Source: Actinobacteria bacterium 69-20
GTDB taxonomy: Bacteria; Actinomycetota; Actinomycetes; Mycobacteriales; Nakamurellaceae
DNA length: 64,000 bases
Direction: 5' to 3'
NCBI GenBank assembly: GCA_001897425.1
Contig: MKSW01000015.1
Location: forward strand, 1 to 64,000
Shown here: in pieces, positions 56,984 through 64,000 of the stretch
How positions within the stretch are numbered: the first letter of the stretch is position 1
Layout: the number at the start of each line of letters is the position of its first letter
Made by a program: the position numbers and the translations under genes
Notes under the pieces: generated by a model
Databases searched by the model: none
Seen by the model: the letters and a program-made list of their open reading frames with translations, nothing else
What the model was told of the DNA's origin: nothing

Positions 56984-57568
56984 TCAGCTTGATCCGCTCC
57001 ATGCGGCGGGAATCAGGGTCCAGGTGACTTCTGTGGTTCCTTGCGCGGTGTTGCGCCAGGTGTGGGGTTCCCTGCCGGGAAAGGTGAGGGTATCTGAGGC
57101 ATCGAGCGTTTGGGAGCCTCCCGCGAAGTCGATCGTCAACTGACCGCTGAGCACATGCACGACCTCGACGCCACAGTTGATCGTGTACAGCTCTGTGCCG
57201 CCGTCGGATCCCTCCGCGAGGTGGGATCGGATGACCTGCACTCGGGGCTCATCCCGTGGGGTGACAAGCCATTCGGTGGCGCCGCGGCCGCCCAAATTGA
57301 TGCGGGGCGCGTTGGCCAACCGGACTGTTTGCATGTCGGCGTTCTCGAACAGAGACCCGATCGGCAATGACAGTACTTCGCACAGCGCGACCAGGGTAGC
57401 GACGCTGGGTGAGGTGGCATCGCGTTCGACTCGGCTGAGGAATCCGCGGCTGAGATTCGCGCTCGCAGCTACTTGCTCGATGGTCATGCCTTGGGCCTGT
57501 CGCCGCGCGCGCAGCCGGGCGCCGAGCAGCGGGCGGCCGGTGGACGCTGTGAGCTGGATCGGCCTCAT
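56984..57568 (-). CDS. XRE-family regulator with C-terminal cupin
   Basis: 194 residues. HTH at about 15-70 (MTIEQVAASANLSRGFLSRV) and a cupin domain at about 105-185 (VVHVLSGQLTIDF, FPGREPHTWRN). The arrangement is like PuuR and others that control polyamine or amino-acid catabolism. Divergent from agmatinase; its short, nearly leaderless promoter has TATATT at 57580-57585. Confidence 0.93.
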   Translation of the reverse strand: MRPIQLTASTGRPLLGARLRARRQAQGMTIEQVAASANLSRGFLSRVERDATSPSVATLVALCEVLSLPIGSLFENADMQTVRLANAPRINLGGRGATEWLVTPRDEPRVQVIRSHLAEGSDGGTELYTINCGVEVVHVLSGQLTIDFAGGSQTLDASDTLTFPGREPHTWRNTAQGTTEVTWTLIPAAWSGSS

Positions 57569-57579
57569 CGGTCACCTCG

Positions 57580-57660
57580 AATATAACGGCGTGTCTTGAC
57601 AGCGTGTGTGCCCCAGCGCACACTCGCAACAAGCAGGTTTCCTATCATGCATCAATTGAT
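57580..57660. promoter_or_regulatory. Overlapping divergent promoters and operator-like palindrome
   Basis: Plus strand: TTGACA (57596-57601), 17-base spacer, CACACT (57619-57624) for the agmatinase gene. Minus strand: TATATT -10 (57580-57585), leaving about a 5-base leader for the regulator. Imperfect inverted repeat gtgtgtgc/gcgcacac overlaps the -10 of the plus promoter, and the palindrome ATCAATTGAT is at 57651-57660. Binding by the XRE-cupin protein is likely. Confidence 0.55.
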
Positions 57661-57693
57661 TGCTAGCAGGTTACAGAAGAGAAGTGGTTTTGC

Positions 57694-58647
57694 GTGAGCG
57701 ACCGGGAAATCGTCGGTCCACCGGATGCGAGCATCAATCCGCGGTACGCGGGGGTGGCGACGTTCGCGCGGCTGCCGCGGCTTGATCAGGTGTCCGCGGC
57801 CGATATCGCGATCGTGGGCGTGCCATTCGACAGCGGTGTCAGCTACCGGCCGGGTGCGCGGTTCGGTCCGGCGCACATCCGGGAATCGTCGCGGCTGTTG
57901 CGCCCGTACAACCCGGCTCAGGATGTGCTTCCGTTCGCGGCGCAGCAGGTGGCGGATGCGGGTGATGTGGTCGCGAACCCGTTCAACATCCTCGAAGCGG
58001 TGGGTCAGATCGAGGCAGCCGCGGGTGAGCTGTCGGCGTCGGGAACGCGGCTTGTCACGCTGGGTGGTGATCACACCATTGCCTTGCCGCTGATCCGTGT
58101 GGCCGCGAGGCGGCATGGACCGGTGGCAGTGCTGCATTTCGATGCGCATCTGGACACGTGGGACACGTATTTCGGCGCGCCGATCACGCACGGCACCCCG
58201 TTTCGCCGAGCGTCCGAGGAGGGTTTGATCGACCTGACGGCGAGCACGCACGTGGGTACGCGCGGCCCGCTGTATACGGATGAGGACCTGCGGGATGACG
58301 AGCGGCTGGGGTTCGCGATCATCTCGAGCGTCGAGATCCAGGACGAGGGTCTGCCCCGGGCGATTCAGCGGATGCTCGGCCGTCTCGGCGACCGCCCCGT
58401 GTATCTGTCCGTCGACGTGGACGTGATGGATCCCGCGCATGCCCCCGGTACCGGGACGCCCGAGGCCGGTGGGCTGACCAGCCGGGAGCTGTTGGCGATG
58501 ATCCGGGCGCTTCGCGCGGTGAACCTTGTCGGCGCGGACGTTGTCGAGGTGGCACCGGCCTACGACAGCGCCCAGATCACCGGGATCGCCGCCGCGCATG
58601 TCGTGTACGAGATCGTTTCCGCGATGACCCCGAGGCCCGCGGCCTGA
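57694..58647 (+). CDS. speB: Agmatinase/ureohydrolase
   Basis: 317 residues, GTG start. Mn-binding motifs [13 protein letters not shown] and [14 protein letters not shown] mark the ureohydrolase family; the TPEAGG finish points to agmatinase. Guanidinobutyrase or guanidinopropionase are close alternatives. It releases urea from a guanidino compound. First of the operon with permease, nitrilases and cupin. Confidence 0.88.
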   Translation: MSDREIVGPPDASINPRYAGVATFARLPRLDQVSAADIAIVGVPFDSGVSYRPGARFGPAHIRESSRLLRPYNPAQDVLPFAAQQVADAGDVVANPFNILEAVGQIEAAAGELSASGTRLVTLGGDHTIALPLIRVAARRHGPVAVLHFDAHLDTWDTYFGAPITHGTPFRRASEEGLIDLTASTHVGTRGPLYTDEDLRDDERLGFAIISSVEIQDEGLPRAIQRMLGRLGDRPVYLSVDVDVMDPAHAPGTGTPEAGGLTSRELLAMIRALRAVNLVGADVVEVAPAYDSAQITGIAAAHVVYEIVSAMTPRPAA

Positions 58648-58679
58648 CCGGCCGGGCCCAGCCGATGGAAAGGCCAGCC

Positions 58680-60131
58680 ATGTCCGCACCTGTCGAGCGG
58701 TCGGAGCACCGCCCCGTGGTCGAACAGCACTCGATCGACTACATCCCGTTCGCCGAACGTCACGGCAAGATCTGGCATCAGGGTCCGTTCTGGTTCACCG
58801 GCAACTTCGTCGTGGTGACCATGGTGACCGGGTTCGTCGGCCCATCGATGGGTTTGAGCGTCTGGTACAGCGTTCTGGCGGTCACGCTGGGAGCCTGCTT
58901 CGGCACGTTCTTCATGGCTTTTCACGCCAACCAGGGCCCGCGCATGGGCCTGCCACAGATGATCCAGTCCCGCGCCCAGTTCGGCAGCCGCGGCGCGATC
59001 GTGCCGTTCGCGGCGACCGTGTTCGTCTATATCGGCTTCATGGTGTTCGACACGATCCTGGCCACCCAGGGCATCAACGTGCTGCCCGGCGCGAAGCTGC
59101 TGTGGTATCCGCTGATCATCATCGTGTCGATCGTGATCGCCGTCATCGGGCATGATCTTCTGCACTTCGTGCAGCGGTGGCTCACGTTCGCGCTGGTGCT
59201 GGTCTTCGCGATCACTACGATCGTAGCCATCGCGCATTTCTCCGGCTCCACACCGGTGCACGGCGCGGCCGCGGCCACCGCCGCGTGGACGACGGTCGGC
59301 TTCCTGGTGCAGTTCTCGCTCGCCGCCGGCTACAACATCAGCTACGCCGTGTACGTGTCGGACTACACACGCTATCTGCCGCCGCAGGTGTCGGCCCCGA
59401 AACTGATCACGTCCGTGTACATCGGCGCCGCCTTCTCCGCGGTGTGGCTGATGTCGCTCGGGGCGCTCCTGGCCAGCTACATCCCCGAAGCCGACCCGAT
59501 CGCCTCGCTGCGCAGCGTGGGCGATCTGCTGTTCCCCGGCTTCGGCACGATCACCGTCGTGGTGTCGGTCCTGGCGCTCGTGTCCATCATGGGCGTCAAC
59601 GCCTACGGGGCGATGCTGACCGGAAGCACGGCCGTGGACGCGTTCGCCCGCGTCCACCCGACGCGCACGCTGCGGATCGTCGGGCTGATCATCGCCGGCG
59701 GCGTCACGCTCGTGGTCGCCCTGGCGATCCCCGACAACTACGTGAACAGCTTCAACAGCTTCGTGCTGCTCATGCTGTACTTCCTGGTGCCGTGGACGGC
59801 GGTCAACCTGGTCGATTTCTACTTCGTGCGACACGGGCATTACGCCATCGCCGAGATCCTGCGGCCCGACGGGTTCTACCGCCGCTGGGCGTGGCGCGGC
59901 GTCACCGCCTACAGCATCGGATTTCTCGTCATGATCCCGTTCTTCAGCCTGAGCTTCTACACCGGACCGGTCGCCAAGGCGCTGGGCGGTGCCGACTTCT
60001 CCTTCGCGATCGGCCTTGTCGTCTCCGGCGGGCTGTATCTGATCTTCAGCCGGAACCTGGACCGTGACGCCGAGGCCGCCGCCGTCAAAGCCAGCAGCCT
60101 CGAACTGGAAGGCGAGGCCGCGGTGATATGA
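58680..60131 (+). CDS. NCS1-family nucleobase/allantoin-type permease
   Basis: 483 residues, about 12 membrane helices. N-terminal IWHQGPFWFTGNFVVVTMVTG and FNxFVxxLxY-like SFNSFVLLMLYFLVPWTAVN show the NCS1 fold. Substrate group: cytosine, uracil, allantoin, hydantoin. ATG at 58680 has ggaaagg upstream. Confidence 0.92.
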   Translation: MSAPVERSEHRPVVEQHSIDYIPFAERHGKIWHQGPFWFTGNFVVVTMVTGFVGPSMGLSVWYSVLAVTLGACFGTFFMAFHANQGPRMGLPQMIQSRAQFGSRGAIVPFAATVFVYIGFMVFDTILATQGINVLPGAKLLWYPLIIIVSIVIAVIGHDLLHFVQRWLTFALVLVFAITTIVAIAHFSGSTPVHGAAAATAAWTTVGFLVQFSLAAGYNISYAVYVSDYTRYLPPQVSAPKLITSVYIGAAFSAVWLMSLGALLASYIPEADPIASLRSVGDLLFPGFGTITVVVSVLALVSIMGVNAYGAMLTGSTAVDAFARVHPTRTLRIVGLIIAGGVTLVVALAIPDNYVNSFNSFVLLMLYFLVPWTAVNLVDFYFVRHGHYAIAEILRPDGFYRRWAWRGVTAYSIGFLVMIPFFSLSFYTGPVAKALGGADFSFAIGLVVSGGLYLIFSRNLDRDAEAAAVKASSLELEGEAAVI

Positions 60132-60970
60132 CGGACGCCGCACAGGCGGGCGAAACCAGGGTCGCCGTCTGTCAGATCTGCCCGGATGTCGACGACCCGG
60201 GATCCACCCTGCAGCGCACGGTAGACGCCATCGAAGACGCAGCCGCCCGAGGCGCGAACGTGGTGGTGCTACCGGAGCTTTCAAGCTCCGGCTACATGTT
60301 CCGCGACAAGGCGGAGCTGCGCTCACTCGCCCAAAAGCGCGACGGTCGCGCCGTGACGGCCTGGGCCGGCCTCGCGCAGCGACACGACCTGGTCGTCGTG
60401 GCCGGCCTAGCCGAGGACGACGGCGAGCTGTTCAACTCCGCGGTCCTCATCGACGCCGGCGAGTTGCGAGCCGTCTACCGCAAGGCACACCTATGGGACA
60501 GCGAAAAGACGGTCGGCTTCACCCCCGGTGATGACGAACCGCCCGTCATCGAAACCGCGCACGGGCGAATCGCGGTCATGATCTGTTATGACGCCGAATT
60601 CCCGGAATGGGTGCGCCTACCCGCCCTGGCCGGCGCCGACCTTCTGTGCGTGCCCGCGAACTGGCCGCTCTACCCCCGGCCCGCGGGCGAACGGCCCGGG
60701 GAAATCATCCGCGCGCAAGCAAACGCGGCGGTCAACCGCATGTTCGTCGCGGTCGCCGATAGGGCCGGCACCGAACGCGGCCAGCAGTGGACCGGTGGCA
60801 GCGTCATCATCGACGCCGACGGCTACCCCGTCGCCGGACCCACGCTCGGCGCCCCCACCACGCTGCTGGCCGACCTCAGACTGTCGGCCGCCCGCGACAA
60901 GCACATCAGCGCACACAACGACGTGCACGCCGACCGCCGACCGGAGCTGTACCGGGCATGGCTGCCATGA
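60128..60970 (+). CDS. Carbon-nitrogen hydrolase (amidase branch)
   Basis: 280 residues. Nitrilase-fold triad E50 (VVLPEL), K119 (YRKAHLW) and C153 (MICYDAEFPE). The pattern fits carbamoylputrescine/omega-amidase-type enzymes. Overlaps the permease stop by 4 bases. It could act after agmatinase or on the imported compound. Confidence 0.9.
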   Translation: MTDAAQAGETRVAVCQICPDVDDPGSTLQRTVDAIEDAAARGANVVVLPELSSSGYMFRDKAELRSLAQKRDGRAVTAWAGLAQRHDLVVVAGLAEDDGELFNSAVLIDAGELRAVYRKAHLWDSEKTVGFTPGDDEPPVIETAHGRIAVMICYDAEFPEWVRLPALAGADLLCVPANWPLYPRPAGERPGEIIRAQANAAVNRMFVAVADRAGTERGQQWTGGSVIIDADGYPVAGPTLGAPTTLLADLRLSAARDKHISAHNDVHADRRPELYRAWLP

Positions 60971-61938
60971 CCCGACTCACCGTGGCCATCGTGCAACAGC
61001 CCGCGGCACTGCTGGACCTTGCCGAATCGGTGCGGCGCGCCGCGACAGCGGTCACCCGCGCGGCCGCTGACGGTGCCCGGCTCGTCGTCTTCCCGGAAAC
61101 CTGGCTCACCGGCTACCCGGCATGGGTGTTCGGCCTCGCCGGCTGGAAAGACCCGGCCGCGCAACACTGGCATCGCCTGCTGCTCGAGCAAAGCCCGGTC
61201 ATCGGCCCCGCCGACCGCGTCGATGACGACGTGCAACCGATCCGCGCCGCCGCCGCGAAGGCCGGGGTGACGGTCGTCATCGGCGTCAACGAACGAGCCG
61301 GCCGAACCGGTGGCACGCTGTTCAACTCATCCCTGACGATCGGGCCGGACGGGCTGACGGCGAATCTGCATCGCAAGCTCACCCCCACCCATACCGAACG
61401 CATCGTGTGGGCGGCCGGCGACGGTGCCGGGCTGGACGTCGTCGACGTCGACGGCGCCACCATCGGGTCGCTGATCTGCTGGGAGCACTTCAACCCGCTC
61501 GCCCGGCAGGCCCTGCACGTCCGCGGCGAAGAGATCCACGTCGCGCACTGGCCCGACATGGCCGATAGCCACCAGATCGCAGCCCGCTTCTACGCGCTGG
61601 AAGGACGCTGCTTCGTCATCTCCGCGGCCCAGATCCTCGACACGGCCGACGTGCCCGCCGACCTTCTCGAACCGTTCCGAGCCGGCATCGGACCCGACGC
61701 GCCCGACCAAGGCTGGCTGTTCGACGGCGGATCGAGCATCGCCGGACCCGACGGGAACTGGATCGTGCCACCCGTGTTCGCCGAAGCCCGCATCATCACC
61801 GCCGACCTCGACCTGGGCCGCCGCTACGAGGAATCACTCGACCTCGACGTCGCCGGCCACTACTCGCGCCCCGACGTTTTCAACCTCACCGTCAATAGGC
61901 GACGCCCACCCGCCGGCGGCGTCATATTCACCAACTGA
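60967..61938 (+). CDS. Nitrilase (nitrile-hydrolysing branch)
   Basis: 323 residues. Triad E44 (FPETWLTGY), K137 (LHRKLTPT), C171 (LICWEH). The CWEHFNPL form and length are of true nitrilases that convert RCN to RCOOH. ATG at 60967 overlaps the preceding stop; a longer upstream frame lies inside that gene. Two different nitrilase-branch enzymes side by side are notable. Confidence 0.9.
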   Translation: MTRLTVAIVQQPAALLDLAESVRRAATAVTRAAADGARLVVFPETWLTGYPAWVFGLAGWKDPAAQHWHRLLLEQSPVIGPADRVDDDVQPIRAAAAKAGVTVVIGVNERAGRTGGTLFNSSLTIGPDGLTANLHRKLTPTHTERIVWAAGDGAGLDVVDVDGATIGSLICWEHFNPLARQALHVRGEEIHVAHWPDMADSHQIAARFYALEGRCFVISAAQILDTADVPADLLEPFRAGIGPDAPDQGWLFDGGSSIAGPDGNWIVPPVFAEARIITADLDLGRRYEESLDLDVAGHYSRPDVFNLTVNRRRPPAGGVIFTN

Positions 61939-61971
61939 GCAACCCGCCGCGCACGCGTCAAGGAATGCGAT

Positions 61972-62967
61972 ATGAACTGGCTGGAACAGCTGCAGCTGCG
62001 CATTCCGATCGTGCAGGCTCCGATCGGGAATGCATGCACGCCAGCGCTTCTCAGCGCCGTAAGCAATGCCGGAGCACTGGGCATGTTCGCCGGCTCGTGG
62101 CGGACACCGGAAGAAATGCGGCGCCTGATCCGTGAAACACACGACCGAACCCGTCGGGCATTCGGCGTCAACCTGACGTTGCCCTGGCCGGATGCGCAAC
62201 AGAAGCTGCTCACCGTCTGTATGGAAGAAGGCGTGCCGGCGATCTCCCTCTGGTGGGGTGACATCCGACCGTTCCTGCGCCGCCTCGACGGCAGCGGGAT
62301 TGTGACCATGGCTACCGTCGGCACGGCCGAAGAGGCTCACCAGGCCGAGGACAGCGGCGTCGACGTGATCGTCGCCCAGGGCCGCGAGGCAGGCGGCCAC
62401 GTGTGGGGGCACGTTGCCACCATGCCGCTGATACCCGCTGTGGTCGACCGCGTATCGATCCCCGTGATCGCAGCGGGCGGCATCGGCGATGCGCGCGGCA
62501 TCGCCGCCGCCCTCTGCCTCGGCGCTGCGGGCGCATGGATCGGCACACGATTCGTCGCGACCCGCGAATCCGGGGCACATCCGCTGTACAAGCAGGCGAT
62601 CATCGCCGCCGCAGAATCCGACACGATCCGCAGCCAGATATTCGACCGCGGCTGGCCCGGCGTGTTCCATCGCACGCTACAAAACAACACGGTGCATATG
62701 GCCCTGGCCTCGCCCGACGATCGCGGTTCGCGGCCAGGTGCCGGCGACATTCTCGGTCACACCGAATCCGGAATCCCCGTGCCAAGATACGACGACAACG
62801 AACCACTCGACGGCTGGGACGGCGACATCGCCGAAATGTGCCTCTACGCAGGCCAGAGTTGCGCCGTTATACGAGACATTCCCCCGGCAGGCGAACTCGT
62901 CCAGCGACTCTGGCAGGAAGCCGGCAGCACTCTTGAGGCGTCCAGACAGAGATGGACTGCGACATAG
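61972..62967 (+). CDS. Nitronate monooxygenase-like FMN protein
   Basis: 331 residues. TIM-barrel motifs IPIVQAPIGNACTP, QGREAGGHVWG (catalytic His) and VIAAGGIGDARGIAAAL. Members oxidise propionate-3-nitronate or related substrates with FMN. Follows the nitrilase by 33 bases, same operon. Confidence 0.87.
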   Translation: MNWLEQLQLRIPIVQAPIGNACTPALLSAVSNAGALGMFAGSWRTPEEMRRLIRETHDRTRRAFGVNLTLPWPDAQQKLLTVCMEEGVPAISLWWGDIRPFLRRLDGSGIVTMATVGTAEEAHQAEDSGVDVIVAQGREAGGHVWGHVATMPLIPAVVDRVSIPVIAAGGIGDARGIAAALCLGAAGAWIGTRFVATRESGAHPLYKQAIIAAAESDTIRSQIFDRGWPGVFHRTLQNNTVHMALASPDDRGSRPGAGDILGHTESGIPVPRYDDNEPLDGWDGDIAEMCLYAGQSCAVIRDIPPAGELVQRLWQEAGSTLEASRQRWTAT

Positions 62968-63134
62968 TCAGCCGTCATGATCCGCGAGCCCACGCACCCG
63001 CAGGCGAGTCCACGAGGGTCAGAAGACCGGCGATTCCTGCCCAAGCCCGGCCCTATACACGATTGGCGACCTGCTGTTGGCGCACCGCAGGCGCCCCCCG
63101 ACGCGCTCGCCCCCGACACTCAAGGAGAAGAAGA

Positions 63135-63422
63135 ATGACAGGATCACACAGCGAAATCCAGGCTGCCGGAGATCACTTCCGCGTCACCAAATGGACCATC
63201 GACCCCGGCGGTTCCATCCCGATTCACCGACACGACCACCCCTACATCGTCGTGCCCCTCGTCACAGCAGCCATGGACGTCACCGATGCCACCGGACAAC
63301 GTGCGACCACACAGCTGCGAACAGGCGAAAGCTACTCGCGGCCGGTCGGCACGCAACACGAAATAGGAAACCCGAACACCAACCAGACGATCACCTTTAT
63401 CGAGATCGAACTTCTCGGGTAG
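63135..63422 (+). CDS. Small cupin protein
   Basis: 95 residues, RBS aaggagaag. Single cupin: IPIHRHDHPYIVVPL (metal-binding His group), then PVGTQHEIGNP. Likely a metal-dependent isomerase/dioxygenase-like or accessory protein. Gap of 167 bases upstream holds nothing I can recognise. Confidence 0.75.
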   Translation: MTGSHSEIQAAGDHFRVTKWTIDPGGSIPIHRHDHPYIVVPLVTAAMDVTDATGQRATTQLRTGESYSRPVGTQHEIGNPNTNQTITFIEIELLG

Positions 63423-63534
63423 GGCCGCACGGCGCTGCATTCTTAAACCGAGCCGGGCCGCAGATAACCTCTGTCGATGCCGCAACTTATGCGTAGATGC
63501 CGTGGCGATCGCCCTCGATCACATCGCCAGTCCG

Positions 63535-63680
63535 GGCTTCGCCGCTCAACCGCGCGCGTCGGTTCGGAAGAACGAGCAGGCTCGCTTGTCGCTCCCTGGC
63601 GCGGTGATCGGTCGCTTCGCTCCCTCAACCGCCTGCGTCGCCTCGGAAAAGCGAGCAAGCTCGCTTGTCCGAGGCTCCTT
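63535..63680. repeat. Diverged tandem duplication of about 78 bp with internal stem-loops
   Basis: Copy 1 about 63535-63602 and copy 2 about 63613-63680 share gcttcgc, ctcaaccg and gagcaagctcgcttgtc-type segments (offset 78). Copy 2 contains a near-perfect hairpin at 63641-63674 (cctcgga arms around gcgagcaagctcgc). It directly follows the tRNA-Ser 3' end, so it may be a terminator, an RNA-processing element or an integration scar. Confidence 0.7.
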
Positions 63681-63682
63681 GG

Positions 63683-63769
63683 CGGTAGCGGTGGGATTTG
63701 AACCCACGGAGGAGTTGCCCCCTCACACGCTTTCGAGGCGTGCTCCTTAGGCCGCTCGGACACGCTACC
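63683..63769 (-). tRNA. tRNA-Ser (CGA)
   Basis: 87-base gene on the minus strand. Acceptor arms GGTAGCG and CGCTACC with discriminator G, anticodon loop CTCGAAA (anticodon CGA, codon UCG), long variable arm as in tRNA-Ser, and GTTCAAATC T-loop. No CCA is encoded. Its 3' end faces the accessory region, the usual orientation for tRNA integration sites. Confidence 0.95.
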
Positions 63770-63814
63770 GCGAACAAGGTTACCGGATGCGGCGAGCCGC
63801 ACCGTACCGCCACC

Positions 63815-63885
63815 GTCGACAGGGAGTCGACAGGGAGTCCTGCAGAGAAAATAGCGTCCGAAACTCTGCAGGACTCCCTGTCGAC
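63815..63885. repeat. Perfect 22-bp inverted repeat with 11-bp tandem duplication
   Basis: Arms at 63826-63847 and 63864-63885 are exactly complementary, with a 16-base loop. An 11-base unit (gtcgacaggga) is duplicated at 63815-63825 just before the left arm. The hairpin lies between the tRNA-Ser 5' end and the tadA-like gene end. It could be a strong terminator without a U-tract, a REP-like element or a recombination site. Confidence 0.85.
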
Positions 63886-63936
63886 GGCAAGTCCGGACAC
63901 CTTGACGAGGTGCGGGGGCCAATCAGCGCTGACCGG

Positions 63937-64000
63937 TCATCGGCGGGCGGCGAAGAACTCGGCCAAGAGCGCGGCGCACCGATCGGCGAGCACCCCGGGC
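63937..64000 (-). CDS. tadA: tRNA adenosine deaminase-like (TadA), C-terminal fragment
   Basis: Partial minus-strand gene entering from the right edge. The last 20 residues read PGVLADRCAALLAEFFAARR before TGA, matching the conserved C-terminus of TadA (GVLxxxCAALLxxFF). TadA makes inosine at the tRNA-Arg wobble position. Beyond these residues nothing is visible. Confidence 0.75.
   Translation of the reverse strand, partial: PGVLADRCAALLAEFFAARR

Noticed and set aside
58560-60326. 588-codon minus-strand frame opposite the NCS1 permease
   Set aside because: Low complexity in His/Asp/Arg and antisense to a clear membrane transporter.
63443-63922. Minus-strand frames reading through tRNA-Ser
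   Set aside because: The frame passes through the tRNA and repeat; such frames recur across tRNA genes and are not coding.

Overview
The window is high-G+C DNA with GTG and TTG starts, densely packed ATGA/GTGA-overlapping genes and lipobox-type solute-binding proteins. This points to an actinomycete. The right edge (tRNA-Ser(CGA) beside a tadA-like gene) and the double-GNAT protein suggest the order Mycobacteriales, but the genus cannot be fixed from the sequence. No rRNA, CRISPR array, intact transposase or integrase is visible.

Layout. (1) 1-10 kb looks like very G+C-rich core or flank DNA (46 of 60 bases in the line at 5161). It holds the end of a PIN-domain toxin, an aldo/keto reductase, a fused flavin/Fe-S/FAD oxidoreductase, a tandem GNAT enzyme, a coupled ABC exporter with a NarL-type two-component pair, and a split cytochrome b with a small membrane protein. 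(2) 10.5-20.5 kb, minus strand, is a branched-chain-amino-acid-type ABC transporter mixed with two amidohydrolases, two SnoaL-like proteins, an Asp/Glu-racemase-like protein and an SDR. (3) 20.8-28.5 kb, divergent, is an IclR regulator followed by a CoA transferase, cyclase, MmgE/PrpD protein, hydantoinase-like hydrolase, CitE-like lyase, flavin-reductase-like protein and small EthD-like protein. (4) 28.6-30.9 kb is a LysR/MFS pair. (5) 31.0-43.2 kb, minus strand, is a 12-gene operon: Dpp-type ABC transporter, phosphotriesterase-like lactonase, SDR, Gfo/Idh dehydrogenase, amidohydrolase, SelA-like PLP enzyme, metallo-beta-lactamase-fold protein lacking most metal ligands, and IclR regulator. 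(6) 43.8-57.0 kb is a divergent sugar(-acid) locus: tautomerase, SIS isomerase and PfkB kinase on minus; sugar ABC transporter, 2-hydroxyacid dehydrogenase, DeoR regulator, deacetylase-like protein, GH4 glycosidase and IlvD/Edd dehydratase on plus. (7) 57.0-63.4 kb is an XRE-cupin regulator with agmatinase, NCS1 permease, two nitrilases, nitronate monooxygenase-like protein and cupin. (8) 63.5-64.0 kb holds repeats, tRNA-Ser and the tadA end.

How it fits together. From about 10.5 to 63.4 kb there are five self-contained import-and-degrade modules, each with its own regulator. The G+C content is lower (37 of 60 bases in the line at 46621), there is an IS481-type transposase relic, and the right end lies at the 3' end of a tRNA gene. 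This looks like a catabolic island built from nitrogen-containing-substrate and sugar-acid modules, though no integrase is present in the window. The most interesting module is the 31-43 kb operon. Its enzymes can be ordered into a hypothetical oxidative, non-phosphorylated N-acyl-amino-sugar pathway: dehydrogenase, lactonase, deacylase, PLP ammonia lyase.
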